The notes under the pieces were generated by a model, which searched no databases, had not been told where the DNA came from, and worked only from the letters and a program-made list of their open reading frames with translations. Below are positions 44,801-52,482 of a stretch of 64,000 bases of DNA, in pieces. Each line of letters opens with the position of its first letter. Position 1 is the first letter of the stretch. A program made the translations under genes and the position numbers. The stretch lies in NCBI GenBank assembly GCA_963665915.2, contig CAXXSG010000004.1, positions 62,001-126,000 of the forward strand, written 5' to 3'. The DNA comes from JAFGRU01 sp963665915 (GTDB lineage: Bacteria; Desulfobacterota; Desulfuromonadia; Desulfuromonadales; JAAYDE01).

Positions 44801-47800
44801 TAAGCCAGTCCAAGGCTGAGACTGTCGTCGATGATCAGGTCAAAAGCGTCGCTGAAGTTGTCACCACTCGCCCCACCGGCGGCAGTAACGGTCAGGGTAT
44901 AGCGCAGGATATCGCCTGCCTGGGGCGCATTACCCGGGTAAGTTACGTTCTCCATCGATTTGGCCAGGGTCAGGGATGGTTCGTTTATCAAAATATCGTC
45001 AGCGGCATCGGTGCCACCGCCCTGAGCCGCTCCACCCGGAGCATCGGCGTATGTGTAGAGTACCGTGTTGGCGATAACCCCGCCTGCATTCGCCGTGGCT
45101 GTGTTCAATAGACGGACGTGTACTTCAATAACCGCCTGCTCGTTGGCTGGAATGGCGTCAATGGTGAAACTCAACTGGGTGGGCGCCACGCTGTTGTCGA
45201 TCAGGGTAAAACCGTTGGCGCTCGTCTCGCTGGCACTGATGTATTCGAGGTTGGGATCCAGTGTGTCGGTAATGACCACATCGTACATGGCCGCGTTGAA
45301 CGGAGTACCCGGCACGGTAATCTGATAAACGATTTCTTCACCGATGGCAGCCTCACCAGAGACCGGCAACAAAATGTTTTTTTCAGGCGGTTCGCTTGAG
45401 ACAACAATGTTATGCATTTGGAATATCGTCGGACCGATGGACGCATACTCCTGTCCGGATTGCGAGGGCAACGACCAGTATCTGTCTAGCGTAACGGAGT
45501 TGTTCCAGGTCTGGTTGGCGGGGAAATCGGTGTAAAAACCGATATCGTAGTCAATAACGAGGCACTCGCCCGGGTTTACCGGTGTCTCCAGAAGGAAGTG
45601 GAGCGTGCCCCCCCGTGCCGCGGGGCCGATGTAAGTGTAATCGGTCCCGGCTGTAAGGATGACACCGCCCACCGATACCGTCAGGTTGGCTATACCGGTC
45701 TCATTGAACTGGGTGGCCAATTGATCGGTAACTTCCACACTGTAAGCGGGCGCATCGCCTGTGTTGCAGGCCTCGATACGGAACTGCATGACATCATTGG
45801 CGACATTGACGTCCGCCGGGCTGGTAAAACCGCCACGATCGATTTTGGTCACCTGGTTGATGACCGGCTGATTGATGGTCAGGGTGACCGAGTCGGTCAG
45901 GCCGCTGCCATTCAGGTAGGTCATGGTCGCCCCGTTGTCCAAAGTCGTAGTGGCCGTATGAGGGATACCACTGTCCGGGGCAGTCTCAGCGCGGTAGATG
46001 ATCTCCAGGGTATCGGTGGTCGGATCGCCGAAGGGATCCTTGTCGACATCGCCGATGGTCCAGGTCAGGGTGCCGGTCTGACCGGCGGTCGGGACGTTGG
46101 CGCTGGTGATGGCCGCATAGCTGAAGTTGGAGCCGGCCCCGCTTCCGGGCGGGGTATAATCGGCCGTCGTATCGTAGTTGATGCTCACGGTCTCGAGGAA
46201 AGCCATGCCCGTAGGCAGTACGTCCGTGACCTCCACATCCCGGGTCAAGCCGCCGCGCATCTGCAGGGCCAAACGATAGGTGACAGTGTCGCCTACCCTG
46301 GAAATGGCGTCGATGGCCGTGCTGAGGGGCGCCACATCGTAGCTGTCTGCGGTTATTTCCTTGGCGAAAGCAGTATCGTCCACGGTCGTCGTGGTGGCTA
46401 CCGCCGGGCCGGCACAATAATCGTTGGGCGCGGTCCAGCTCGGGCAACCGTCGCCGGTACGCTCATAGATGCTGACATCGTCGAGGGAGGTCCAGTCCAC
46501 ATAAACGCTGTTGCTGATTGCGCCGTTGGCCTCTTCGATCAAAATCTGATAGGTGAGTTCCAGGGTTTGTCCCACAGGCAGGTCGAGGCTGGCGTCGCCG
46601 TTTTCGCGGCCCCAGTTCAATGGCCCGTAGGGTGCCCCGGAGGGTGTGGCGACAAACCCGCTGACCGCCGTACTGTTGATGGTTGAGGTGGGAGTAAAGC
46701 CACTGTAAAAGGCGACACCTGTCGGCAGTGGGTCAACGATGTTGATATCATAAGCTGTCGACGTACCGGTATTTACAATGGTGATGATATATTCGAGTTG
46801 ATCGCCGCCGACCGGGGGGTTGCCGGGATTCGTGGCATTGCTCACGGCCTTGTTGACCGTCAGCAGGGGCTCGACCGCGGTCACTGCGGCCGTATCGTCG
46901 GTCAAGCTTTCGGTCGCGCCAGTCTCGCCATGGGTATGGCTCACCGTTACGCCGTTCTGCAAGGTATCGACATCGTCTGTATCGGTATCGTTGTTGATCC
47001 GCGCAAAATAGTTAATGCGGATAAGGGGAGTAATATTGTTCTGCGACAAATCATCCTCAGTATCAGTGACAACCGTACCGATATCCCAGGTCGCACTGCC
47101 ACTGGTGGCATCGGCGGGAAAAACGTTGAAAGCCGCTTCGTCGGGCGCCGCGCCGTTGATGGTGGCAATGCCTTCAAAGGTGTAACTGATATCGTAATCG
47201 CCGTTATTGGCCAGCACATAACTGACAACGCCGGAATTCAAAGCATCAACGACCGTAAGGACGTTGGTCACCCCTTCAGGGAGTAAAATGTCGAGCTGAA
47301 AATTTTTGTGAACACCGATGGTGGGAACCATTGCCATGTCAAGATCGGTTTTGGTGACAGTGAGTGCAGGCACAGCCACCTGGGCCGTTGCATCGGTTTC
47401 ATAATCGTTGAAACTATCGCCGGCATTGGGCAGGGCGCCGTTACGCATGCCGGTGTCGCTTCCGTCGGCGCCAATGGTTCCAAGGCTGTTGAGAGCCGTA
47501 GTCTGCCCTGGCAGGGAAGTCCAATCGGCCTGGATGGTATTGTCCAGCACCTCCAGAGGTTGAACCACGTCATCGACACTGATCTCGAAGGTAAAGCTGA
47601 TGCTGTCGCCGGTATCGATTCCGTTGGGCGCGCTCCAGCTAAAGATGGGACTGTTGACTCCCAGGGTGGTGGTGTCCACCGTATCCGGCGGGTTGCTGCC
47701 GCCGACGTTGCCCACATAGGTCAGGTTGAGACCGGTGAGGTCTTCCAGAACGCGCAGGTTGTAAGCCGTGGCCGTACCATTGTTGGTGGCCGTGACAGTG

Positions 47801-50800
47801 ACGATTAGAACATCGACTGCGTCGGCATCGGCGACCGCAAAGCTCTTGGTCAGCTCGATCAGCGGTTCATGAACCTCGACATCGACCTGGCCGAAATCAT
47901 AGGTGACGGTACTGCCGAGTTCATTGACATAGGTGACGTAAACGTTGGTCGCCGGATCACCGTTGGAGAGGACATCACCATCGTTGGTATTGGCAGTATT
48001 CTCGACCCGGGCAATAAAACCGATCTCAAATTCAAAACGGTTATTAAGTCCTGCGGTACCTGACGTAAGGCGCTGATCATCAAATAACCATTCCACGTAA
48101 CCGTCGGCACAGGTCGGGGTGATGGTCCCGCCGGGATCAAACCCGGCTACCGCATAGGGGTCGGCATCGAGATTGACGTCCGGTGCTTCACTACAGCGCA
48201 GCCCGGCTGGCAGTTCATCCCGGATCCTGAAATCGACTAATTGTGCCACTGGCAAAAGGGTGGTCAGCCGGTATTCGATCTCTTCCCCCACCGACACGCC
48301 CTGGGTACCGCTGCCAACAAGGGGGGTGTTGGAGAGACCGGCAATACTCTTGGGTTGGGCCTCCACCGGAATAATCTGAACCTGGGCGGTGGTGCTGTCG
48401 GAGGTGTAAAACCTGGCGCCGGCAATATCGCTGTTGGAACGCTGGGGCGCGCTCATGTTGCCGTAATCGCCCGTCAGCGAGTCGTAGGTTGCCAAAACTG
48501 TGTTGGTGAAAGTCTGCAGCGGCGCGGCATCGTCATCGTAATCGACGCGGTAGTAAAGGGTGACGGAATCTCCTGGATTGATGCGCTCAAGGGCGCTGGA
48601 GTGGGTGTAGGCGAAGGTGATCACGGCGGGGGTGCCGTTATCCACGACGTTGTCGCCGATGCTTCCTTCGCCGCCTGCGTCGTCGGCAATCCCGTCACCA
48701 TCGTTGTCCAGGCTGTCACCGGATAAGGGGTATACGTAAGCCAAATCGCTGGCATCGAGGGTATCGGTAACCGTCACATCGTAAGCCGGCGCGCGTGTCA
48801 CGCTATCACTGCTAGCCTCGTTGGTGACAGTGATACGGTAAATATAATCGTTGTAGGCGTCGCCGTCATCGGCCAGATCAACCCAGGTGGAGCAATCTGT
48901 TCCGACACCATAGAGGCTCTCGTTGCATACTTGCTTTTCTACAGTAAGGTGGGGTTCAGTGACGGTCAAATCTACCCGGCGGATTGCCTCCTCGGGATAA
49001 CCGACGGTATTGCTATCGAGGGTGTAGGTCTCAGACAAACTGGGAGTGGACGTCGTATCCTCGAAAACCGCCTGGAAGGTGGCATTCAGGATATTGGTGC
49101 TGAGATTGGCATGCTCATTGGGATCAGCCCTGGTATCGATGGGATCATTCAATAGGCGCGAGGTGATATCGGCCCTGAACCAGTGATCCTTGACGGTGAT
49201 TTCCTGGCCTGTCCCCTGGTTGAAGGTCCAGTTCACATAATCCGGTGTCGTCACCTCATCGGGCGCTGTCAGACCGGACGGGTTGAGGTTGACGCCCAAG
49301 ATTCCAGAGGTACTTAAATCGTCCGGCGGATCGGTGGAAACGATATAGCCCTGACCGTCGGGAATTTCGTCAAATACCTGAACGGTATGCACGGCGATGA
49401 GGGTAAAACCCGGTGTCTGGAAGCCGAACCAGCCGCCGGCTTCGATGTGGTAGGAACACTCCTCGCCGATCTGGACTTCCTCGAAACCGGTGTTAGGACG
49501 GTCATCATAACTCGGTGGATTGTTTTCGTTACAGGTACCGTCCTGTTCTTTGGTCAGGTTGAAGCCGATGACTCGCGCACGCAGACCATCGATACTGTAA
49601 TTGTTGACCGTGTCCGTCACCCCGTCGCCGCGGGAATTGGTTGCGGGATCGGGGAACCAGAGCGGCGTATCGTCGTAAAGATGAATTTCACCGATGACAT
49701 CGGCGCGGAAGGTGAGGTCGTCGGCAGAGCTGGCGGCGTTCTTGATAACGCCGAAATCGTAGGAAACGGTAGCACCGGGCGCGATTGCGCCGCCGGTACA
49801 GAGGTAGACGCTTGCGGTGGCCGGAATCCCGGTCGGGTCCTGCCATACCGTATGAGGCGGCGGATTGCTGGTGGCACTGCAGCCCGGCGCAACAGTGTTG
49901 ACGATCATGGTCTCGCCGAAGGAGACATAGGCCGAGTAATCTTCGGCGTCGTGGCCGCCGTTGTTGGTCAGGTTGACGGTCAGGGGCAGCTCCTGATTCG
50001 GATCGTTGGTGAGGATGAAGATCAGGGCGCTACCGTCGATATCGATGTCAAGATCCTCAGGATCGGTCGGGTGGGTGGTTGCAATGGGATAATCCGCAGG
50101 TTGCTGAGTTACCCCGGGGTTGCAGAAATCCTCGAACTCCACATACAGATCGTTGTTCACTGTGAGGTCGTTATCTGGATCGGAGTCGCTCGCAGCAGCC
50201 CCCGGTGCCTCGGTGCGCACATCCAGGTTGGCTTCTTCGTCGTAGGATTCCGGCCGTACCAGAACGATGCCAAAATCGACGGTCACCTGGTCGCCGTGGC
50301 GCAGCAGGTTCTCATGAACGGCAGGGTAGTCCGGGTGCGGGGTGGTATGGGTCAGGTCGAACTCAACCGAGGTATTGGCCAGGGCCTCTGCTATCGTACT
50401 GGGATTCGGGTTAGTGAGGACCAAGTTTTCGATTTGATTGGCCTGCCCTGCATAGGTACCGTAGGCCCCGTCGGCGTCAACCACAGGCGGAAAGGTGGTA
50501 TCGATCACGTACTCGGGCGCCAGCTCATCCCGCAGATGCAGATTCTTGATGGTACCGCCGGTCTGGTTCTGGATGATGATGCGCAGCCGACCCCTGGCCC
50601 CCGCCGGTTGAGCAGCGCTGTTGATGCCGATATACTGCACCTCGATGTCGGGCTCGGTGGTTGCGTGATCCGAATAGGTACTCAGGGTGGTGCTGTCGGT
50701 TCCCGGGCTGGAACCTGAGGAGGTCGCCGGAATGCCGCCGGCACTGCCCTCTCCTTCGCAGCCCCATTGGACGTCGGAAACAGTGTTGTAGGTGGTGGTG

Positions 50801-51921
50801 GTATAACAGGAAGCGTTGGATTCTACCTTGCCTACCACATAGATATAGGCCGAGGTCCCCTGGGACACATCGATGGTATCGCCGCTGTCATTGTTTGGAT
50901 TGCCGAAGGGGTTGTCGACATCATAGTCATCCTCGACGTTGGTAAAGACCTCACATGGCGACCCGCCCGGAGCCGTGCCGTTGTTGTTGACCACGTCCGT
51001 GGCCGCGCTCTCGCTCGGGCAGATGTAATTGATATCGAGATTGCCACTCCCCATAAGATCGTCGAAACGCAGATCCTGGAGATCGGCATCGCCGGTATTT
51101 CTTACTCGGATGCGCCATATCACATCGTCGTTGTTGTTGCCGTAGACATCATCGGAGTACTCGCCGCTGCCCTGCCCGGCGTCGGCGTTACGGCCCTGCT
51201 TTTCCACGTCGGGATCAGGCTCGCGCAGGTCGAGGATCTGGTAGCCTGAGTCAACAGTGACCCCATTGGCACAGTAATAAGTGGTACTGTCCTCTACATA
51301 ACTGGCGGTGTAAGTGAGTTCCACCAGAATGTCATCGAGATCTTCCCCAACCAGGCCTTCATCACCAACATTGCTATGTCGGCTGACGGGATAGCGGATT
51401 TCGATGGTACTGACACCCCAAGGGCTCGAATTGTACTCCAGTTCGCTTAGGGCAGGGATATGACTGGAAGCCCATTCGAGGGTGTTGCCATTGGCACCGG
51501 TGACATCGGGATCGTTCCCGATTATCCAGCCGGCGCCATTGACACGGTATGTGACCGGGACCGTGGGCGAGTTGTAGAAGGTAAGGCCTGAGCTCCCCAG
51601 GTTTTCGGTCACCGTCATAGCCGTCATGTCCGCCCCCTCATAAGGGTTGGTGATGACAATGGTGACATAACCGTAGGAGCACAGTTCGCAATAACTGACG
51701 CTCAAATCGTGGGTAATAAGGGGATCGCCCGTTTTGGGATCACAGGGCGCCGCCTGGGCGATTTCGGCCAGCAGCAAAATGCCCCAAAAACCCATAAACA
51801 CCGCAAAAATATTGCCCCAGATAAGTCCCTTGGCAAATAACCGCAACAACCTCCCTGGTTGCAGATACCCCCTGGTGGGAACACTGAGATGTTCGTTTAT
51901 CGCTGTTGAACGCTGCTTTCT
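38815..51921 (-). CDS. Giant DUF11-repeat surface protein
   Basis: A single uninterrupted frame of about 4,370 aa, first gene of the operon. GTG 51921 is preferred: it follows GGGGAG, while ATG 51945 has no site and touches the terminator U-run. An N-terminal hydrophobic segment (FAVFMGFWGILLLAEIAQAA) looks like a long signal peptide. Most of the length is DUF11/conserved-repeat beta-sandwich modules: each has Y-x-I-x-x-x-N-x-G, then V-x-D-x-L-P-x-G-x-x-Y (for example YTIVITNTGAVAANNVILTD, YTITVTNIYGVSLEDMRVVD). SdrD/Cna-B-like modules follow near 3770 and 4180 (GKVFDDSDLDGWQDKGEAGL). The last 100 residues resemble a degenerate OmpA-like domain, which could bind the wall or the next protein. 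No LPXTG, autotransporter barrel or RTX motif is seen. Confidence 0.82.
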   Translation of the reverse strand, partial: RKQRSTAINEHLSVPTRGYLQPGRLLRLFAKGLIWGNIFAVFMGFWGILLLAEIAQAAPCDPKTGDPLITHDLSVSYCELCSYGYVTIVITNPYEGADMTAMTVTENLGSSGLTFYNSPTVPVTYRVNGAGWIIGNDPDVTGANGNTLEWASSHIPALSELEYNSSPWGVSTIEIRYPVSRHSNVGDEGLVGEDLDDILVELTYTASYVEDSTTYYCANGVTVDSGYQILDLREPDPDVEKQGRNADAGQGSGEYSDDVYGNNNDDVIWRIRVRNTGDADLQDLRFDDLMGSGNLDINYICPSESAATDVVNNNGTAPGGSPCEVFTNVEDDYDVDNPFGNPNNDSGDTIDVSQGTSAYIYVVGKVESNASCYTTTTYNTVSDVQWGCEGEGSAGGIPATSSGSSPGTDSTTLSTYSDHATTEPDIEVQYIGINSAAQPAGARGRLRIIIQNQTGGTIKNLHLRDELAPEYVIDTTFPPVVDADGAYGTYAGQANQIENLVLTNPNPSTIAEALANTSVEFDLTHTTPHPDYPAVHENLLRHGDQVTVDFGIVLVRPESYDEEANLDVRTEAPGAAASDSDPDNDLTVNNDLYVEFEDFCNPGVTQQPADYPIATTHPTDPEDLDIDIDGSALIFILTNDPNQELPLTVNLTNNGGHDAEDYSAYVSFGETMIVNTVAPGCSATSNPPPHTVWQDPTGIPATASVYLCTGGAIAPGATVSYDFGVIKNAASSADDLTFRADVIGEIHLYDDTPLWFPDPATNSRGDGVTDTVNNYSIDGLRARVIGFNLTKEQDGTCNENNPPSYDDRPNTGFEEVQIGEECSYHIEAGGWFGFQTPGFTLIAVHTVQVFDEIPDGQGYIVSTDPPDDLSTSGILGVNLNPSGLTAPDEVTTPDYVNWTFNQGTGQEITVKDHWFRADITSRLLNDPIDTRADPNEHANLSTNILNATFQAVFEDTTSTPSLSETYTLDSNTVGYPEEAIRRVDLTVTEPHLTVEKQVCNESLYGVGTDCSTWVDLADDGDAYNDYIYRITVTNEASSDSVTRAPAYDVTVTDTLDASDLAYVYPLSGDSLDNDGDGIADDAGGEGSIGDNVVDNGTPAVITFAYTHSSALERINPGDSVTLYYRVDYDDDAAPLQTFTNTVLATYDSLTGDYGNMSAPQRSNSDIAGARFYTSDSTTAQVQIIPVEAQPKSIAGLSNTPLVGSGTQGVSVGEEIEYRLTTLLPVAQLVDFRIRDELPAGLRCSEAPDVNLDADPYAVAGFDPGGTITPTCADGYVEWLFDDQRLTSGTAGLNNRFEFEIGFIARVENTANTNDGDVLSNGDPATNVYVTYVNELGSTVTYDFGQVDVEVHEPLIELTKSFAVADADAVDVLIVTVTATNNGTATAYNLRVLEDLTGLNLTYVGNVGGSNPPDTVDTTTLGVNSPIFSWSAPNGIDTGDSISFTFEISVDDVVQPLEVLDNTIQADWTSLPGQTTALNSLGTIGADGSDTGMRNGALPNAGDSFNDYETDATAQVAVPALTVTKTDLDMAMVPTIGVHKNFQLDILLPEGVTNVLTVVDALNSGVVSYVLANNGDYDISYTFEGIATINGAAPDEAAFNVFPADATSGSATWDIGTVVTDTEDDLSQNNITPLIRINYFARINNDTDTDDVDTLQNGVTVSHTHGETGATESLTDDTAAVTAVEPLLTVNKAVSNATNPGNPPVGGDQLEYIITIVNTGTSTAYDINIVDPLPTGVAFYSGFTPTSTINSTAVSGFVATPSGAPYGPLNWGRENGDASLDLPVGQTLELTYQILIEEANGAISNSVYVDWTSLDDVSIYERTGDGCPSWTAPNDYCAGPAVATTTTVDDTAFAKEITADSYDVAPLSTAIDAISRVGDTVTYRLALQMRGGLTRDVEVTDVLPTGMAFLETVSINYDTTADYTPPGSGAGSNFSYAAITSANVPTAGQTGTLTWTIGDVDKDPFGDPTTDTLEIIYRAETAPDSGIPHTATTTLDNGATMTYLNGSGLTDSVTLTINQPVINQVTKIDRGGFTSPADVNVANDVMQFRIEACNTGDAPAYSVEVTDQLATQFNETGIANLTVSVGGVILTAGTDYTYIGPAARGGTLHFLLETPVNPGECLVIDYDIGFYTDFPANQTWNNSVTLDRYWSLPSQSGQEYASIGPTIFQMHNIVVSSEPPEKNILLPVSGEAAIGEEIVYQITVPGTPFNAAMYDVVITDTLDPNLEYISASETSANGFTLIDNSVAPTQLSFTIDAIPANEQAVIEVHVRLLNTATANAGGVIANTVLYTYADAPGGAAQGGGTDAADDILINEPSLTLAKSMENVTYPGNAPQAGDILRYTLTVTAAGGASGDNFSDAFDLIIDDSLSLGLAYSGNPTVDGGGNTIAAPVVSGDGINAAQTLAWSPANANADIDISEGTTVSITYEVEVLNEVLVNQTLTNSATVQWTSLDGDSANERNGTETPTWNDYITGPATTSISVDDLTTLDKARLQDSYGSGDADVRIGDIIQYELRLGLQEGSYTGLVVTDILPQGLVFEGIVSVNGDTSSPYAAVAPFTHANIASSGVSVSGDPATGPTTLTWSLGDITNQSDIDPTNDDFVIIYRARVLNEALVQTDSISLTNTATLDHQTATGPAVTQTDGETVTVLQPNLTVSKLALAAGGDTVLAADEIVTYTVDIENTGTAPAYDGVVADTIPAGMRNGSATVTMVSMELLSGTTLTALAPTYDASTGVATWDLDSGVADAYTIPAGDTLRIVYEVQADNTIGTGLTLTNAALVQVYYSLDDEDVPTEGGVTGVREIYGPSNTASVTLTTAGPEPLDKESPTPATAAVGEPFSYTITVPATPLSTALYDVRILDDLSASVADMTFVSVTKISIPGSWTPVNTGSATDLVIEDTTTGIDIPAGEQIVIEIEVVLEDTAGNTIGLTFDNLADYTYNQVDNDATTESPGGSDTATMTIVGPDNLTVQKDGPATMSVGTPATFTLDLHNASTGASAWQPTLTDQLPDEPTGGMCGAGPSNVTARIFQSDGTTPVSPVLVESTDFAVTFNPAPACTWTFHLLSAPGGVEEDQRLIVNYDLELDADTENATSLTNIAGVTQWYSADPDTAPIAPHAYTEVLTDGTVGTLDHEDAHTITTEAPILTFEKSVVNVTTSQDPGANASPGDVLEYTIQVTNNGPVGLTDFTIEDEVDRLNDPAVFAADTLSLVSYPAGANVSGTDATGGTHGTGLVSVAGLSIGAAGSGNDSLTVVFQITLADVIASGTLVLNQAELNYGTADPLMSSDDPNIGGTSDPTETLITSAPQFQVEKISSDLTGDPDLLLAGDTLRYTITVKNIGDENAVNVTLQDNTPANTTYVSNSTTLNGVAVADASGGVNPLISGILVNAPENTTPGFMRADTSATADNVATVTFDVVVDTDALDGTIIENQGFVNGDGEGSGMQPDQPSDDPDTPTVDDPTRDVVGSLPLLYALKTVEISVDNDSDGIVDPDDVLRYTIVITNTGAVAANNVILTDSLPNDTTYVVNSTILNGSAVADSGGTSQLTTGLVVQSSDNPGAGIISIGGNAEVTFEARVNIGTPDGTLISNQGSVTCNELSELLTDSDGVASNGYQPTVIVVGNTQLLSITKEVTVTGGGPAEPGSELTYVVRIANIGSVAATDVLVTDDLTSLAGQVAYVAGSGTMNGITTGVTYTGSVLTADYAGTYGDLAPGNTLVVRFRVVIDNGLAYGTTITNTAEVTWDSGSRNDSASVSIDVGGTPGSGALNGSVWHDSSLDTLYDTSTEAGQQSWTVELYLDGSLVTTTTTDDEGNYQLAGLAANDGTGSLYEIRFVAPGAGANTASMGDAVSVFTNGPQNISAITVAEGENLQNLNLPLWPNGTVYESINREPVTGATLELLNAGSGALLPASCFNDPLQQGQVTTANGFYKFDLNFSVAACPAGGDYLIQITQPASGFLAAPSTIINPASDASTPAYSVPICSNDAIPATTDYCEAVTYATAPPLSVAPNSAGTTYYLHLTLNDSDVPGSSQMFNNPIPIDSELDGAVAITKVAALTNVSKGSLVPYTITVTNIYGVSLEDMRVVDRFPAGFKYVEGSSRLDGEAAEPDINGRELVWDGLELAVNEKRTFQFILIVGSGVSEGEYVNRARVFNTALGTDVSGEATATVRVVPDPDFDCTDVIGKVFDDSDLDGWQDKGEAGLSGVRLVTARGLIATTDEYGRFHISCAVVPDEDRGSNFILKLDERSLPGGFRLTTENPRVQRATRGKMLRFNFGATIHRVVRIDLADGAYEPDSNKLRLQWQPKIAQLIKELKRAPSVLHLSYLADLEKKGLVKDRLKKLKKTVAREWERSGGNYRLVIETETFWRRGAPVKGR

Positions 51922-51948
51922 CACTGCCGCTCCCCACGACCACATAAA

Positions 51949-51990
51949 TAAAAAAGCACCCGATCTTCCGCCGAAGATGAGCGCTCTTAG
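51949..51990 (-). terminator. Intrinsic terminator of the proximal riboswitch
   Basis: On the minus strand: AGCGCTCATCTTC, loop GGCG, GAAGATCGGGTGCT, then six U. The central 6-bp ATCTTC/GAAGAT stem is extended by AGC/GCT beyond an internal loop. The U-run ends three to four bases before ATG 51945, just ahead of the preferred GTG start. Its 5' arm is complementary to the aptamer's 3' strand (GCCGAAGA against UCUUCGGC). Confidence 0.8.
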
Positions 51991-52026
51991 GTTCCTTTGA
52001 ATGCCGGGCCCTCAGATAGTGCATCA

Positions 52027-52108
52027 CCTCTTCGGCAACCCGGCTATCCTAAAAATCAGGACCCGTGGCTTTGCGTCACCAGATTACTCTGGTTTTGCCC
52101 TTTCGGAG
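52027..52108 (-). promoter_or_regulatory. Class I cyclic-di-GMP (GEMM-I) riboswitch aptamer, proximal copy
   Basis: Read on the minus strand, the conserved core is present: AGGGCAAAACC, a hairpin CCAGA-GUAA-UCUGG with a GNRA loop (P2), GUGACGCAAAGCCACGGG, the P3 stem GUCCUGA...UUAGGAU, and GCCGGGUUGCC. A closing stem (CUC...GAG) surrounds it. These are the hallmark bases of GEMM-I aptamers. The G-G-G before CAAA keeps the position equivalent to G20 of Vc2 as G, which favours c-di-GMP; some deltaproteobacterial variants with A there sense cGAMP. It sits directly upstream of the giant DUF11 gene with its own terminator. Confidence 0.93.
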
Positions 52109-52171
52109 TTTTGTTGTTCAGGTTGACGTCGAAACGTCTGTTTAAGAATTACCCCCCTGCGACTTCAAAAC

Positions 52172-52207
52172 AAAAAAAGCGTTCGATCTTCTGCCGAAGA
52201 TGAGCGC
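52172..52207 (-). terminator. Intrinsic terminator of the distal riboswitch
   Basis: On the minus strand: AGCGCTCATCTTC, loop GGCA, GAAGATCGAACGCT, then seven U. It is nearly identical to the proximal terminator, showing that the whole aptamer-terminator unit was duplicated. The 5' arm can pair with the aptamer's 3' GCCGAAGA instead. Confidence 0.85.
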
Positions 52208-52250
52208 TCTTGGAATACATTTACTGCCGGAACCCAAGATGCATGCTTCA

Positions 52251-52331
52251 CCTCTTCGGCAACCCGGCTGTCCTGAAATCAGGACCCGTGGCTTTGCGTC
52301 ACCAGATTGCTCTGGCTTTGCCCTTTCGGAG
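52251..52331 (-). promoter_or_regulatory. Class I cyclic-di-GMP (GEMM-I) riboswitch aptamer, distal copy
   Basis: The minus strand reads AGGGCAAAGCC, hairpin CCAGA-GCAA-UCUGG with a GNRA loop, GUGACGCAAAGCCACGGG, GUCCUGA...UCAGGAC (P3), then GCCGGGUUGCC, closed by CUC/GAG. It closely matches the proximal aptamer in the core and differs mainly in the P2 loop, the P3 tip and the linker to the terminator. It is the promoter-side unit of the tandem array. Confidence 0.94.
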
Positions 52332-52382
52332 TTTTTTACTTAATTAACGACACCAAATTATTCAGTCGTCATAACCTCGTTT

Positions 52383-52411
52383 TAACTATGCGAGGTAACA
52401 GACCCATGCAA
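52383..52411 (-). promoter_or_regulatory. Candidate promoter of the riboswitch-controlled operon
   Basis: On the minus strand TTGCAT (52411-52406) and TAGTTA (52388-52383) are 17 bases apart. The start site would fall near 52376, about 45 bases before the distal aptamer. Both boxes deviate from consensus, so this is a suggestion only. Confidence 0.35.
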
Positions 52412-52482
52412 GTGGAAACTGCAAACTCACCTGAACCAACCTATTTCCCAGACACTTAGCAGACATTACGTCTGCACTCGCT

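Noticed and set aside
38398..50718. Several long plus-strand ORFs (up to 567 codons) opposite the OmpA/barrel and giant DUF11 genes
   Set aside because: They lie in the antisense frames of a GC-rich, repeat-rich gene where stop codons are rare. Their translations have low-complexity, biased compositions with no domains or ribosome binding sites.
52034..52337. Bidirectional IS or palindromic repeat rather than riboswitches
   Set aside because: The two copies are direct repeats and each contains a GEMM-I core with GNRA-capped P2 and a correctly placed terminator on the same strand, which a transposon end would not explain.
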